Shown here: in pieces, positions 8,620-18,512 of the stretch
Layout of the letters: each line of letters begins with the position of its first letter
How positions within the stretch are numbered: the stretch's first letter is position 1
From: Aquiluna sp. KACHI24
GTDB taxonomy: Bacteria > Actinomycetota > Actinomycetes > Actinomycetales > Microbacteriaceae
NCBI RefSeq assembly: GCF_025997915.1
Contig: NZ_AP026677.1
Span: 434,001-498,000, forward strand
Reading direction: 5' to 3'
Length of the DNA: 64,000 bases
Notes under the pieces: generated by a model
Told to the model about the DNA's origin: nothing
The model's database searches: none
Seen by the model: only the letters and a program-made list of their open reading frames with translations
Position numbers and translations under genes: made by a program

Positions 8620-10289
8620 TGCAGACAGCACCGAAGCCCCAACCCGGGACCCTCAGAATCATTCCGCTGGGCGGACTGGGCGAAATCGGTCGCAATATGA
8701 CGGTCTTCGAGATTGACTCGCAAATCCTGATTGTTGACTGCGGTGTTCTTTTTCCAGAGGAGACTCAGCCTGGAGTAGACCTGATTTTGCCGGACTTGAG
8801 CTATCTCGAGGACAAGCTCGACCGAGTGATCGGCTGCGTTCTAACCCACGGTCACGAGGACCACATCGGCGGAGTCCCTTATCTGCTATCGATGCGATCA
8901 GACATCCCGCTGATCGGATCCACGCTCACGCTCGCGCTAGTTGAAGCAAAACTCAAAGAGCACCGCATCACCCCATATTCGATGACGGTGAAGGAGGGGC
9001 AGGTTGAAAAGCTGGGTCCTTTCGAACTCGAGTTTGTGGCGGTTAACCACTCAATTCCAGACGCTCTCGCTGTCGTGATCAGAACTGCCGCTGGCAGCGT
9101 GTTGAACACCGGCGATTTCAAGATGGATCAGCTTCCACTGGATGGTCGCGTGACAGATTTGCGCGCCTTTGCCCGAATTGGCGAGGCTGGCCTAGATCTG
9201 TTCATGGTCGACTCCACAAACGCTGACGTGCCTGGTTTCACCCCGCTCGAGCGCGAGATTGGGCCAGTAATCGAGTCCGTGATTGCCAAGACACCGGGCA
9301 AGGTGGTGGTGGCATCTTTCTCCTCACATGTGCACCGCGTTCAGCAGGTGATCGACGCCGCGGTTGCAAACGGCCGACGGGTGGCATTTGTTGGCAGGTC
9401 CATGGTCAGAAATATGGCGATTGCCAGCGAGCTCGGCTTTTTGAATGTCCCCTCTGGTGCAATTGTCGATCTAAAAGAAGTCGACAATCTGGCCGATCAT
9501 CAGGTCGTGTTCATGTCCACCGGCTCGCAAGGCGAACCCATGGCCGTGCTATCAAGAATCGCAAACCGGGACCACCAAATTTCGATTGGGCCAAGTGACA
9601 CGGTTCTGCTCGCCAGCTCTCTGATCCCTGGAAATGAGAATGCGGTCTACCGCGTTATTGACGGATTGACCAAACTCGGTGCCAATGTGGTTCACAAGGG
9701 CAATGCCAAGGTCCACGTCTCTGGCCATTCGGCCGCTGGCGAATTGCTCTACTGCTACAACATCCTCAAGCCCAAGAACGTCATGCCTATTCACGGTGAG
9801 GCGAGGCACTTAGTTGCGAACGCAAACCTCGCTATTCAAACTGGGATAGCTGCCGAGCGGGTTTTGGTGGTTGAAGACGGCGCTGTAGTTGATCTCAGCA
9901 ACGGCATTGCAGATGTTGTGGGTCAGATTGAGTGCAACATGCTCTACGTAGACGGCAAGACTGTCGGAAAAATAACCGAGGAAGACCTCAAGGATCGGCG
10001 CATTCTGGCTGCCGAGGGTTTCATCACGATTTTTGCAGTGGTCGACGCAGCTACCGGCAAGGTAATCGAAGGCCCAGAAATCAGAGCACGTGCCTATGCA
10101 GAAGCTGACCACGTCTTCGATGACATCAAACCTGCAATCGAGAAGGCGCTCGCCGAAGCAGCCCAGGATGGGGTTCGAGACACCTATCAGCTTCAGCAGG
10201 TGATAAGGCGAACCATCGGTACCTGGGTGGCCAAGGCGCATCGCCGTAAGCCAATGATTATCCCGGTGGTTGTTCACTCAAACAGGTAG
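8619..10289 (+). CDS. rnj: Ribonuclease J
   Basis: Metallo-beta-lactamase/beta-CASP ribonuclease with endonuclease and 5'-3' exonuclease activity, 556 residues. The zinc motif HGHEDH is at about residues 77-82, and further ligands are in NHSIPDA and NTGDFK. The beta-CASP region includes GRSMVRN and STGSQGEPMAVLSRIA, and IHGEARHL supplies the last conserved histidine. The GTG start overlaps the dapA stop by one base. Next to dapA is the usual actinobacterial location. With PNPase upstream, the window carries two main mRNA-degrading enzymes. Confidence 0.96.
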   Translation: MQTAPKPQPGTLRIIPLGGLGEIGRNMTVFEIDSQILIVDCGVLFPEETQPGVDLILPDLSYLEDKLDRVIGCVLTHGHEDHIGGVPYLLSMRSDIPLIGSTLTLALVEAKLKEHRITPYSMTVKEGQVEKLGPFELEFVAVNHSIPDALAVVIRTAAGSVLNTGDFKMDQLPLDGRVTDLRAFARIGEAGLDLFMVDSTNADVPGFTPLEREIGPVIESVIAKTPGKVVVASFSSHVHRVQQVIDAAVANGRRVAFVGRSMVRNMAIASELGFLNVPSGAIVDLKEVDNLADHQVVFMSTGSQGEPMAVLSRIANRDHQISIGPSDTVLLASSLIPGNENAVYRVIDGLTKLGANVVHKGNAKVHVSGHSAAGELLYCYNILKPKNVMPIHGEARHLVANANLAIQTGIAAERVLVVEDGAVVDLSNGIADVVGQIECNMLYVDGKTVGKITEEDLKDRRILAAEGFITIFAVVDAATGKVIEGPEIRARAYAEADHVFDDIKPAIEKALAEAAQDGVRDTYQLQQVIRRTIGTWVAKAHRRKPMIIPVVVHSNR

Positions 10290-10319
10290 CGCCTAAGCGG
10301 TTTTTGCCCGCTTGGTTGC

Positions 10320-10325
10320 TACCTT
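10320..10325 (+). promoter_or_regulatory. -10 box of ftsK (leaderless type)
   Basis: TACCTT plus exactly 6 bases (TTTCCC) leads to ATG 10332. The 42-base gap after rnj holds this box and a weak inverted repeat (AAGCGG/CCGCTT, 10295-10313) without a clear U-tract. Confidence 0.5.
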
Positions 10326-10331
10326 TTTCCC

Positions 10332-12806
10332 ATGGTTCAAAGAAAACCCCCAGCCTCGCGCAAGCCAGCTGCGCGTCGCCCTGCCAAGGTTGCCGCGCAG
10401 GCAAATTCCCAGGGGAGTTTTGGAAAGAACCTTGCGCGTTTTTACATGCTGCTGGCTCATGGGCTCGGCGGGCTAATTCGCGCCTTCAGTACCGAAAAGC
10501 TTGCGGCTGAAGACCGTCGCGATGGTGCGCCATTTTTTGTTTTCCTGCTGTCGGTTTTCGGTGCTTTGTTTGCCTGGTTTTTGATTAACGAGCCTTGGGC
10601 GCAGGTGCTTCATGCCTTCAGCTTCGGCCTATTGTTTGGCTCTGTTGCTTTTGCGCTCCCGGCCGTATTTTTCGTCTACTCTTTTTACCTGTTTAGGCAT
10701 CCGGCTTCGGTTCGGGATAGCTCAAGGTTTGCGGTTGGATTCTGGCTATTTCTCTCTGTAATTGCCGCGTTCTTTCATATTTTTGCTGGACGCCCGGCTC
10801 CAAACCGTGACGGCGCGATGGGGCTTGCTGAGGCCGGAGGATTATTCGGCTGGGTCCTTGGTGAGCCGCTAGTTTCGCTCCTAACTCATTGGGGAGCCGT
10901 GCCTTTGCTCACCATGCTCGTTCTGGTCTCAATCTTGATCATGACCGGTACGCCTCCGAATCAAATCAAGCCGAAGCTGAAGCAGTTTGGGGAATTTCTG
11001 TTCGGGGCAAAGGTGAAAACCGAGGCCTCTGACGCTTTCGACGGAACTAAGTCTTCTTGGTGGAATAACTCAAAAAGCGATAAGCCTGCATTCGAGACAC
11101 CCGTGGTGCAAGACATTGACGAGTTCATCACCGAGGAACTTGAGGTTGTTACTAGTCCAGACCCAGTTGACTCCCTTGAATTCATGGAGGTTGAGGAGGG
11201 GGTCACCGAACCAATTGATGTCGTTTCCGACGAGCCGGTAGCCCCCAGGCCAAGAGCGCAGCGACCCTACACTCTGCCGTCTTTAGGTGTCCTGGCAGCT
11301 GGAACCCCACCCAAGGCCAAGACCGCGGTGAACGATCAAATCGTCGCCGCTATCGATGACGTCTTCAAAGAATTTGATGTTCAAGCCAGGGTCTCTGGAT
11401 TCCAACGCGGCCCTACTGTGACCAGATACGAGGTTGAGCTCGCTCCGGGCGTGAAGGTTGAAGCGGTAACTCGACTCACCAACAACATCTCTTACGCCGT
11501 GGCATCAAACGAGGTTCGCATCCTCGCTCCGATTCCAGGAAAGAGTGCCATCGGTATTGAGATACCCAACACCGACCGCGAGACCGTCTCATTGGGGGAT
11601 GTCTTGCGCTCGAAGAATGCAGCAGCATCGACTCACCCGCTCACAATCGGTGTTGGTAAAGACGTCGAGGGTGGCTACCTAGTTGCAAACCTTGCGAAGA
11701 TGCCACATCTTTTAGTTGCCGGTGCCACCGGTGCCGGTAAATCATCCTTTGTGAATTCGATGATCACATCGATCTTGATGCGCGCTAAGCCAGCTGAGGT
11801 TCGCATGGTTTTGATTGATCCGAAGCGAGTTGAGCTGGCGGTATACCAGGGCGTACCTCACCTCGTGACTCCTATCATTACCAACCCAAAAAAGGCCGCT
11901 GAGGCATTGCAGTGGGTGGTGAAGGAGATGGATTCTCGCTACGACGATCTAGCCTCTTTTGGCTTCAAGCACATCGATGACTTCAATCGTGCAATTGTTG
12001 CTGGCCAAGTAAAGGTCCCGGAGGGTTCTAAGCGTGAGCTTCAGCCATACCCCTACCTGCTAGTGGTAGTGGACGAGCTTGCGGATCTGATGATCGTTGC
12101 ACCAAGGGATGTTGAGGATTCGATCGTGAGAATCACGCAGCTGGCTAGAGCATCCGGCATTCACCTCGTGCTGGCCACTCAGCGCCCGTCGGTCGATGTG
12201 GTGACCGGTTTGATTAAGGCGAACGTCCCCTCCCGGTTAGCGTTCTCGGTGTCCTCGGTCACCGACTCTCGAGTGATCTTGGATCAGCCCGGTGCTGAGA
12301 AGCTGGTTGGTCAAGGCGATGCACTGTTCTCGCCAATGGGCTCCAATAAACCCGTGCGCGTCCAGGGAGCTTGGGTCTCGGAGGATGAACTTCACCGAGT
12401 GGTAGACCACGTCAAGCAGCAGATGGAGCCGGAGTATCGAAACGATGTTGCTGCCCCGGCCCAATCCAAGGTGGTTGACAGTGATATCGGTGATGATCTG
12501 GAGTTGCTACTTGCGGCTGCCGACCTAATTGTTAACTCTCAGTTTGGTTCGACCTCCATGCTTCAGAGAAAGCTACGTGTTGGCTTTGCCAAGGCCGGTC
12601 GACTCATGGACCTTCTGGAATCCAGGGGAGTGGTTGGACCGTCAGAGGGCTCGAAGGCTAGAGATGTGCTGCTCAAACCAGATGAGCTCCCAGCTTTCCT
12701 AGCTAAGCTGACCGGAGCAAGTTCCGCTGTGTTTGTGGGGGATTCCCCAGATGATGAACCGGATGAGGATGCTTGGGAGTTGACCGGAAGGAAAGATGAG
12801 TTCTAA
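10332..12806 (+). CDS. ftsK: FtsK/SpoIIIE DNA translocase
   Basis: Septum-anchored DNA pump that clears and aligns chromosome ends at division. The 824 residues comprise a basic N-terminus, four membrane segments (about 55-210), an acidic linker (about 260-325), an alpha/beta motor with Walker [10 protein letters not shown] (about 467-475) and Walker [11 protein letters not shown] (about 577-586), and a winged-helix gamma domain (about 715-780) that would read KOPS-like sites. The ATG sits 6 bases below a TACCTT box. The 3' end overlaps pgsA by 11 bases. Confidence 0.97.
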   Translation: MVQRKPPASRKPAARRPAKVAAQANSQGSFGKNLARFYMLLAHGLGGLIRAFSTEKLAAEDRRDGAPFFVFLLSVFGALFAWFLINEPWAQVLHAFSFGLLFGSVAFALPAVFFVYSFYLFRHPASVRDSSRFAVGFWLFLSVIAAFFHIFAGRPAPNRDGAMGLAEAGGLFGWVLGEPLVSLLTHWGAVPLLTMLVLVSILIMTGTPPNQIKPKLKQFGEFLFGAKVKTEASDAFDGTKSSWWNNSKSDKPAFETPVVQDIDEFITEELEVVTSPDPVDSLEFMEVEEGVTEPIDVVSDEPVAPRPRAQRPYTLPSLGVLAAGTPPKAKTAVNDQIVAAIDDVFKEFDVQARVSGFQRGPTVTRYEVELAPGVKVEAVTRLTNNISYAVASNEVRILAPIPGKSAIGIEIPNTDRETVSLGDVLRSKNAAASTHPLTIGVGKDVEGGYLVANLAKMPHLLVAGATGAGKSSFVNSMITSILMRAKPAEVRMVLIDPKRVELAVYQGVPHLVTPIITNPKKAAEALQWVVKEMDSRYDDLASFGFKHIDDFNRAIVAGQVKVPEGSKRELQPYPYLLVVVDELADLMIVAPRDVEDSIVRITQLARASGIHLVLATQRPSVDVVTGLIKANVPSRLAFSVSSVTDSRVILDQPGAEKLVGQGDALFSPMGSNKPVRVQGAWVSEDELHRVVDHVKQQMEPEYRNDVAAPAQSKVVDSDIGDDLELLLAAADLIVNSQFGSTSMLQRKLRVGFAKAGRLMDLLESRGVVGPSEGSKARDVLLKPDELPAFLAKLTGASSAVFVGDSPDDEPDEDAWELTGRKDEF

Positions 12807-13344
12807 ATCCTTCCTGTACCGTCAGACCCCAAACCTGATTACCGGAGCTCGAATCGCCATAGTTCCGGTAGTGCTCTGGCTCATGCTCGCTCTTTGGGAC
12901 AGCGAACTCGGCAGATTTATCGCCCTGGTGCTCTTGATCTTGGCTGCCTCAACCGATGGCATCGATGGTGCACTTGCCCGAAAGCGCAATCTTGTTACTA
13001 ACTTGGGGAAACTTTTGGACCCGATCGCCGACAAGGCACTGCTGTCGGGATCGCTCATCGCTTTATCGATCGTTGAAGCGGTTCCGTGGTGGATCACTGT
13101 CGCGATTTTGGTTCGTGAGATCGGCATCACCGTTTATCGGTTGGCGATAGCTAAAAAAAGAGTGCTCGCAGCCTCAGGTGGCGGAAAGTTTAAGACGGTT
13201 TTGCAAATCGTTGCCATCTCACTTGCTATCGCACCGTTTGATTTCCTGGGAACTTGGTATCAAACCTTGGTCTTTGCAGTGATGCTATTCACCGTTGCTG
13301 TGACCTGGTACACCGGTATCCGTTACCTTCTTCCCAGCCGATGA
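12796..13344 (+). CDS. pgsA: CDP-diacylglycerol-glycerol-3-phosphate 3-phosphatidyltransferase
   Basis: Membrane enzyme of phosphatidylglycerol synthesis, 182 residues. The CDP-alcohol phosphatidyltransferase motif DGx2ARx8Gx3Dx3D is complete (DGALAR then GKLLDPIAD, about residues 57-79), and four or five hydrophobic segments are visible. It lies between ftsK and cinA, a conserved actinobacterial order. It overlaps ftsK by 11 bases and cinA by an ATGA. A second member of the family is at 61.5 kb; which of the two is the true PgsA cannot be settled here, but gene order favours this one. Confidence 0.9.
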   Translation: MSSKSFLYRQTPNLITGARIAIVPVVLWLMLALWDSELGRFIALVLLILAASTDGIDGALARKRNLVTNLGKLLDPIADKALLSGSLIALSIVEAVPWWITVAILVREIGITVYRLAIAKKRVLAASGGGKFKTVLQIVAISLAIAPFDFLGTWYQTLVFAVMLFTVAVTWYTGIRYLLPSR

Positions 13345-13823
13345 ACCTGATTGCTCTGGCTGAATCGAAGGGGATGTATCTCTGCGCTGCCGAGTCATTG
13401 ACGGCTGGGAGAATTGCCACTGAAATTGCAAATTACCCGGGTGCTTCCAAGGTCTTTCTTGGTTCAATCGTTAGCTACTCAGATTCATCAAAGTCGGGCT
13501 TATTGGCCGTAGCGGCGAATCTGATTGCTGAGAGAACATCCGTAGACGCCGAAGTTGCGATCCAAATGGCTCGTGGCGCTAGGGCTAAATTCGCCGAGGC
13601 TAATCGCCTAGACATCGAGAAAGTGATGGCTGTTTCAGCAACTGGAGTTGCCGGACCAGATTCCGTTGGCGATAAGCCACCGGGGCTGGTCTTAATCGGA
13701 ATTGCGTCATCGCAGGGGGGAAGAGCTACCAGTTTGCAACTTGCTGGAAATCGGAGTGAGATTTCTGAACTGGCGGCGATGGCTGCCCTGGCACTAATAC
13801 GGGAAGAGCTGGAGCGTTTTTAG
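13341..13823 (+). CDS. CinA C-terminal domain protein (nicotinamide-nucleotide amidase type)
   Basis: 160 residues covering only the C-terminal amidohydrolase domain of CinA, which hydrolyses nicotinamide mononucleotide. Conserved blocks are CAAESLTAGRIA (about residues 15-26), GSIVSYSDSSK and AVSATGVAGPDSVGDKPPG. The open frame continues upstream to 13254, but ATG 13341, giving an ATGA overlap with pgsA, matches the family length. The stand-alone form is normal in this group. In related genomes cinA lies upstream of recA, as here. Confidence 0.92.
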   Translation: MNLIALAESKGMYLCAAESLTAGRIATEIANYPGASKVFLGSIVSYSDSSKSGLLAVAANLIAERTSVDAEVAIQMARGARAKFAEANRLDIEKVMAVSATGVAGPDSVGDKPPGLVLIGIASSQGGRATSLQLAGNRSEISELAAMAALALIREELERF

Positions 13824-13902
13824 GGTTTAGCTTCAGGAAACATTCAGACGCGCAGTTTAGCTTTTGTGTAGTAACCCGATAGGTTATTTGCTTGGAGGAA
13901 CC

Positions 13903-14217
13903 TTGGTACTAGTAAGACAAGAGATCGGTGATGTTCTCAGAACTCACCGACTTCGTCGCGGCCAGACCTTGCGTCAGGTAGCTGCTCGCGCATCTGTAGC
14001 GCTTGGCTATTTGTCCGAGGTAGAGCGTGGTCAAAAAGAGGTATCTTCAGAGATTCTTGCCTCAGTTGCGGATGCGTTAGAGGTGCCACTATCGGTTGTG
14101 ATGCGCGAGGTTTCTGATCGAGTGGCTGCCATCGAGGGCATTTACCTAGACGACACCTACATTCCAGACACCGTTCCAGACGCCTTTGTCACTGAAGCCT
14201 CGCTGATTTCCAGGTAG
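13903..14217 (+). CDS. XRE-family regulator, ClgR-like
   Basis: 104-residue DNA-binding protein. A Cro/C1-type helix-turn-helix (about residues 4-60) includes TLRQVAARASVALGYLSEVERGQKE. Position between cinA and DUF3046/recA, and the sequence, match ClgR, which in corynebacteria and mycobacteria activates clp protease and repair genes. The TTG start is chosen because GGAGG is at 13894-13898. The upstream gap contains a possible -10 TAGGTT (13880-13885). The assignment to ClgR rests on context plus similarity, so no gene symbol is given. Confidence 0.88.
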   Translation: MVLVRQEIGDVLRTHRLRRGQTLRQVAARASVALGYLSEVERGQKEVSSEILASVADALEVPLSVVMREVSDRVAAIEGIYLDDTYIPDTVPDAFVTEASLISR

Positions 14218-14444
14218 TGAAGCTAAGCCAATTTCACAGCCTGCTCCGGGATGAGTTTGGCGACGGCCTCGCCGCTGTGCTCCTAAGCGACACCAGACTC
14301 ACAGAGTTTGCAGACCTGACCCCAAGCCAGCTTCTAGATGCCGGCGAGGAACCCAGAATTGTATGGCTGGCTATCTGTCGATCCCAGGGAGTTCCAAAGG
14401 AACGCTGGTTCGGAAAGAACAAGCCAAAAAGACACGCCGATTGA
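14217..14444 (+). CDS. DUF3046 family protein
   Basis: 75-residue actinobacterial protein of unknown function. It matches DUF3046 by length, by the N-terminal MKLSQFHSLLRDEFG, by EEPRIVWLAICRSQGVP in the middle, and by its location directly before recA. The GTG start overlaps the last base of the regulator's stop, so the two are cotranscribed. The stop codon forms the first base of the inverted repeat that contains the recA LexA box. No catalytic motif is evident; the C-terminus is basic. Confidence 0.88.
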   Translation: MKLSQFHSLLRDEFGDGLAAVLLSDTRLTEFADLTPSQLLDAGEEPRIVWLAICRSQGVPKERWFGKNKPKRHAD

Positions 14445-14450
14445 TGCCAT

Positions 14451-14466
14451 TCGAAATTTTGTTCGA
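14451..14466 (+). promoter_or_regulatory. LexA (SOS) box of recA
   Basis: TCGAAATTTTGTTCGA matches the Gram-positive SOS box TCGAAC-N4-GTTCGA at 11 of 12 defined positions. It forms the core of a perfect 12-base inverted repeat (14444-14455 and 14462-14473, spacer ATTTTG). A CATAAT at 14490-14495 could be the -10 box, which would put the operator just upstream of the -35 region. Confidence 0.85.
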
Positions 14467-14591
14467 ATGGCATTAGTCTTTGCACAGGACATAATCCGCT
14501 GAGTTTTCCACAGTGAGAACCAAGGGAAAGTAAATGTCAGAGGCAAAGGTTAGGTTCTTTGCACAAGCTTCACCCAGCGAAAGAGGACAGA

Positions 14592-15647
14592 ATGCCAAGT
14601 GCTTCAGACAGAGAAAAGGCGCTAGAGACTGCTCTGGCTCAGATTGACCGCCAGTTCGGTAAGGGGTCGGTCATGCGACTGGGCACCGAGGAGCGCGCGC
14701 CCATCGAGTCGATTCCAACCGGTTCGATCGCTCTGGATGTCGCCTTGGGTATCGGCGGCCTCCCTAAGGGCCGCATTGTTGAAATTTATGGTCCGGAATC
14801 CTCCGGTAAGACAACCGTTGCCCTACACGCAATTGCCAATGCACAGCGCAACGGCGGCATTGCTGCATTCATCGACGCTGAGCACGCCTTGGACCCTGAG
14901 TATGCCAAAAAGCTGGGTGTTGACGTTGACGCACTTCTAGTCTCCCAGCCTGACACCGGTGAGCAGGCGCTGGAAATCACCGACATGCTGATTCGCTCGG
15001 GATCAATCGACATAATCGTGATCGACTCGGTTGCGGCATTGGTGCCAAGAGCTGAAATCGAAGGCGAAATGGGCGACGCTCACGTGGGCCTACAGGCCCG
15101 TCTGATGTCACAGGCGCTTCGCAAACTGACCGGTGCTCTGAGTAACACTAAGACCACCGCGATCTTCATCAACCAGTTGCGCGAAAAGGTCGGAGTCTTC
15201 TTTGGTTCACCTGAGACCACCTCTGGTGGTAAGGCGCTGAAGTTCTACGCCTCGGTTCGTCTTGACATTCGTCGAATTGAAACTTTGAAGGACGGCCAAG
15301 ATGCCGTTGGTAACCGTGCCCGAGTCAAGGTTGTGAAAAACAAGTTGGCAGCGCCTTTCAAGCAGGCAGAATTCGACATCATGTTTGGAGAGGGCATCTC
15401 TCGCGAGGGAAGCCTGATTGATTTCGGAGTCGAGCACGAAATTGTTAAGAAATCCGGAGCCTGGTACACCTTCGAGGGTGACCAGCTTGGGCAGGGTAAA
15501 GAGAACTCCCGAAACTACCTCAAGGAGAACCCAAAGGTTGCCGACACAATTGAGCAGAAGATCAAGGTAAAGCTAGGTATTGGCGTGCCGAGAGCCGTAG
15601 CTGATCTTCCTGCTGAGCCTTCAGTTCCAAAGGCAGTCAACAACTAA
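14592..15647 (+). CDS. recA: Recombinase RecA
   Basis: Strand-exchange ATPase and coprotease for LexA cleavage, 351 residues. Walker [10 protein letters not shown] is at about residues 66-74, and Walker [16 protein letters not shown] and the L2-type segment [16 protein letters not shown] are intact. No intein is present. The frame is open from 14559, but ATG 14592 with AAAGAGGA upstream (about 14581-14588) gives the normal RecA length. A LexA box lies about 125 bases upstream. recX follows after 2 bases. Confidence 0.98.
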   Translation: MPSASDREKALETALAQIDRQFGKGSVMRLGTEERAPIESIPTGSIALDVALGIGGLPKGRIVEIYGPESSGKTTVALHAIANAQRNGGIAAFIDAEHALDPEYAKKLGVDVDALLVSQPDTGEQALEITDMLIRSGSIDIIVIDSVAALVPRAEIEGEMGDAHVGLQARLMSQALRKLTGALSNTKTTAIFINQLREKVGVFFGSPETTSGGKALKFYASVRLDIRRIETLKDGQDAVGNRARVKVVKNKLAAPFKQAEFDIMFGEGISREGSLIDFGVEHEIVKKSGAWYTFEGDQLGQGKENSRNYLKENPKVADTIEQKIKVKLGIGVPRAVADLPAEPSVPKAVNN

Positions 15648-15649
15648 CA

Positions 15650-16123
15650 ATGTCTGACGAAAAGCTGGTGCAGCGGGCAAAGAATGTCCTGTTGCACCAG
15701 CTTTCTCGTTCCATGAAAACGGAGCGTCAGTTGCGTCAGGTGCTCCAAAAGCGCGAAATACCTGACGAGGTTGCGGACGCGGTAATTCTTCGATTTACCG
15801 AAGCTCAACTGATTGACGATGAAGCCTTCGCGAGGGCCTTTGTGGCCGGTCGGATTGCCTGTGGCGGCAAATCAAAATCCGTCTTGCGCCGTGAGCTAAG
15901 ACAAAAGGGTGTCAGCGATGAGATTTCCTCGCGGGCTTTGGCAGACATTGATCGCGATGCGGAGTATGAATTAGCGCTGGGTCTGGCCCAAAAGCGAGCC
16001 CGAGCGCTATCTCAGTTCGACCATGTAGTGAAGCAAAGGCGGCTGCAAGGTTTTTTGTTGAGACGCGGTTTTGATGGAGAGATAGTTCGACGAGCCATCG
16101 CCAGCGCTCTAACGGCGGAGTAA
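15650..16123 (+). CDS. recX: Regulatory protein RecX
   Basis: 157-residue RecA modulator made of three-helix repeats. Typical segments are KNVLLHQLSRSMKTERQLRQVL, FTEAQLIDDEAFARAFV and VLRRELRQKGVSDEISSRAL. It lies 2 bases after recA, so it should be coinduced by DNA damage, and by family knowledge it limits RecA filament growth. Length is normal. A TAAAAT directly after the coding end may serve the next gene, miaB. Confidence 0.94.
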   Translation: MSDEKLVQRAKNVLLHQLSRSMKTERQLRQVLQKREIPDEVADAVILRFTEAQLIDDEAFARAFVAGRIACGGKSKSVLRRELRQKGVSDEISSRALADIDRDAEYELALGLAQKRARALSQFDHVVKQRRLQGFLLRRGFDGEIVRRAIASALTAE

Positions 16124-16126
16124 AAT
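16121..16126 (+). promoter_or_regulatory. Possible -10 box of miaB
   Basis: TAAAAT, which includes the recX stop codon, lies 9 bases before the miaB ATG. The spacing is longer than the 6 bases seen elsewhere, so the message would have only a few bases of leader. Confidence 0.35.
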
Positions 16127-16135
16127 CTCCCCGTT

Positions 16136-17605
16136 ATGACTCTTACCTACGAAGTTCGCACTTACGGGTGCCAGATGAACGTTCATGATTCTGAGCGAAT
16201 ATCCGGCTTGCTCGAGAGTGCCGGCTACGCCAAGGCGGAGGGTCTGGATGCCGACCTGGTTGTTTTCAACACCTGTGCAGTTCGAGAGAATGCCGACAAC
16301 AAGCTCTATGGAAACCTGGGACTTTTGCTTCCGAAAAAGGAGGCAAATCCCAATCTTCAAATTGCCGTTGGCGGCTGCTTAGCCCAAAAGGACCAGGACA
16401 CAATCATCAAAAAGGCCCCGTGGGTTGATGTAGTTTTTGGGACCCACAACATGGGCTCACTTCCAGCTCTCCTGGAGCGATCTCGCCATAATCGTGAAGC
16501 TCAGGTTGAAATTCTGGAGTCGTTAGAGGTTTTTCCATCAACGCTCCCTACCAAGCGCGATTCTGCTTATGCCGGATGGGTGTCGATCTCTGTTGGTTGC
16601 AACAACACCTGTACCTTCTGCATCGTTCCGTCCCTGCGCGGTAAGGAAAAAGACCGTCGTCCGGGTGAGATCCTGGCTGAGGTCGAGGCTCTTGTCGCCG
16701 ATGGTGCGGTGGAAGTCACCCTGCTTGGTCAGAATGTGAACACATACGGTGTTGAGTTTGGCGACAAGGGTGCGTTTGCCAAGCTGCTTCGTGCCTGCGG
16801 TCAAATCGAGGGGCTCGAGCGCGTGCGATTCACTTCTCCTCACCCAGCAGCGTTTACCGATGACGTCATTACGGCCATGGCCGAGACTCCCAACGTTATG
16901 CCGCAGCTACATATGCCATTGCAATCGGGATCGGACCGCATTCTCAAGGAGATGCGACGCAGTTACCGCTCCGATAAGTACCTGGGTATCCTCGACCGAG
17001 TTCGCGCCGCCATACCTGGTGCAGCCATCACCACCGACATCATCGTCGGCTTCCCCGGTGAAACTGAAGAAGATTTTGAGCAGACCATGGAAGTGGTGCG
17101 CAAATCCCGATTTAGTGCTGCCTTCACCTTCCAGTATTCAAAGCGTCCGGGAACCCCTGCGGCTGAGATGTATGGTCAGCTTCCCAAAGAGGTCGTGCAG
17201 GAGCGGTATGAGCGCCTGCTTGCTCTCGTGAATCAAATTGCTTGGGAGGAGAACCAAGCCTTGATTGGTTCGGATGTAGAGGTTTTGGTTGCCACTGGGG
17301 AGGGTCGTAAAGATGCTCAGACAAATCGAATGTCAGGCCGCGGTCGCGACAATCGTTTGGTGCACTTTGAGATTCCACAAGGTCAAGAGGTGCCACGTCC
17401 CGGTGATCTCGTGACGGTTACAGTGACACAAGCCGCCCCTTATCACTTGGTGGCAGACGTGACTGAAAGCTCGACCTACAAGTTGCGAAGAACCCGCGGT
17501 GGAGATGCTCACGATCGTCGTCAGCTCGAGAGCTGCGGTGCACCAACTCCAGGATCAGGCAAGGTCACCTTAGGAATTCCAATTAGAAGCTCTCGTGCCC
17601 TTTGA
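16136..17605 (+). CDS. miaB: tRNA-2-methylthio-N6-dimethylallyladenosine synthase
   Basis: Radical SAM methylthiotransferase acting on A37 of tRNAs that read codons starting with U. The N-terminal domain has three cysteines for the auxiliary cluster (YGCQMN near residue 11, NTCAVRENA near 46, GGCLAQ near 80). The radical SAM motif CNNTCTFC is at about 156-163, and a TRAM domain lies near 380-440. At 489 residues it has a normal actinobacterial length with a polar tail. It overlaps miaA by 11 bases; MiaA makes its substrate. Confidence 0.97.
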   Translation: MTLTYEVRTYGCQMNVHDSERISGLLESAGYAKAEGLDADLVVFNTCAVRENADNKLYGNLGLLLPKKEANPNLQIAVGGCLAQKDQDTIIKKAPWVDVVFGTHNMGSLPALLERSRHNREAQVEILESLEVFPSTLPTKRDSAYAGWVSISVGCNNTCTFCIVPSLRGKEKDRRPGEILAEVEALVADGAVEVTLLGQNVNTYGVEFGDKGAFAKLLRACGQIEGLERVRFTSPHPAAFTDDVITAMAETPNVMPQLHMPLQSGSDRILKEMRRSYRSDKYLGILDRVRAAIPGAAITTDIIVGFPGETEEDFEQTMEVVRKSRFSAAFTFQYSKRPGTPAAEMYGQLPKEVVQERYERLLALVNQIAWEENQALIGSDVEVLVATGEGRKDAQTNRMSGRGRDNRLVHFEIPQGQEVPRPGDLVTVTVTQAAPYHLVADVTESSTYKLRRTRGGDAHDRRQLESCGAPTPGSGKVTLGIPIRSSRAL

Positions 17606-18512
17606 AATAATCGCGATAGTTGGCCCCACAGCCTCCGGCAAGACGGCGCTGGCACTTGATTTGGCGAGAGCTCTGGCAAGTGATGGGCACAGGGCTGAGA
17701 TTGTCAATGCTGATGCCATGCAGCTCTACTCACACATGAACATAGGCACTGCAAAGTTGAGCGAGGCCGATCGTTTGGAGTTCCCGCATCATCTCTTCGA
17801 TGTAATCACTCCTGAGCAAGAGATGTCAGCAGTTCAGTACAAGGCGATTGCGCGAGAGACCATTGATGCGATTCTGGCCAGGGGCGCTGTCCCGATAGTG
17901 GTTGGCGGGAGCATGTTCTACCTAGCCGCTGCGCTCGATGAGTTGGAATTTGCCCCTACGGACCCGAAGATTCGAGCCCGACTTGAGGGTGAGGCTGAGC
18001 AACTCGGTGGAACCTCTCTGCACGATCGACTTCGGCAGATGGACCCGATTACCGCATCAAGAATTCCAGCGCAGAATATTCGCCGAGTGATTAGGGCCCT
18101 CGAGGTTATTGAGATAACAAAGTCTCCTTATCAGTCGCAGTTACCTTTGCCTCAGAGTTACCGACCCACGCTTTGGATTGGGGTTTCGGTTGAAAGGGAA
18201 CAACTCAAAGCGCGAATCGCAGATCGTGTTGGCTTGATGTGGGAGTCTGGCCTGGTTGAAGAGTCCCGTCAACTTAGGGAGAAGTTTGTGCTGTCAAGAA
18301 CCGCCGCTGTGGCGATTGGTTACCAACAGGCCTTCGATCAGTTGGATGGTGAGCTATCGCCCGAGGACGCACAAGCACAGACCATCTCACTGACCTCTCG
18401 ATACGCACGTCGGCAAATGTCTTGGTTCAGGCGTGACTCGAGAATTCGCTGGTGCCCAACGGGAGTTGATCGTCTGGACTTCGTGCTGGAGCAAATTAGG
18501 CTGGAGCAATGA
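17595..18512 (+). CDS. miaA: tRNA dimethylallyltransferase
   Basis: Adds the isopentenyl group to A37 of tRNA, the step before MiaB. The P-loop GPTASGKTA is at about residues 9-17, with [17 protein letters not shown] and [17 protein letters not shown] as family blocks and [11 protein letters not shown] in the transferase core. At 305 residues it is of normal length. The GTG start lies inside the end of miaB, and the stop overlaps dapF by ATGA, so miaB-miaA-dapF form a translationally coupled unit. Confidence 0.97.
   Translation: MPFEIIAIVGPTASGKTALALDLARALASDGHRAEIVNADAMQLYSHMNIGTAKLSEADRLEFPHHLFDVITPEQEMSAVQYKAIARETIDAILARGAVPIVVGGSMFYLAAALDELEFAPTDPKIRARLEGEAEQLGGTSLHDRLRQMDPITASRIPAQNIRRVIRALEVIEITKSPYQSQLPLPQSYRPTLWIGVSVEREQLKARIADRVGLMWESGLVEESRQLREKFVLSRTAAVAIGYQQAFDQLDGELSPEDAQAQTISLTSRYARRQMSWFRRDSRIRWCPTGVDRLDFVLEQIRLEQ

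Noticed and set aside
10291-10319. Terminator after the RNase J gene
   Set aside because: The AAGCGG/CCGCTT repeat is only 6 bases with a T-rich loop, lacks a 3' U-tract, and overlaps the ftsK promoter.
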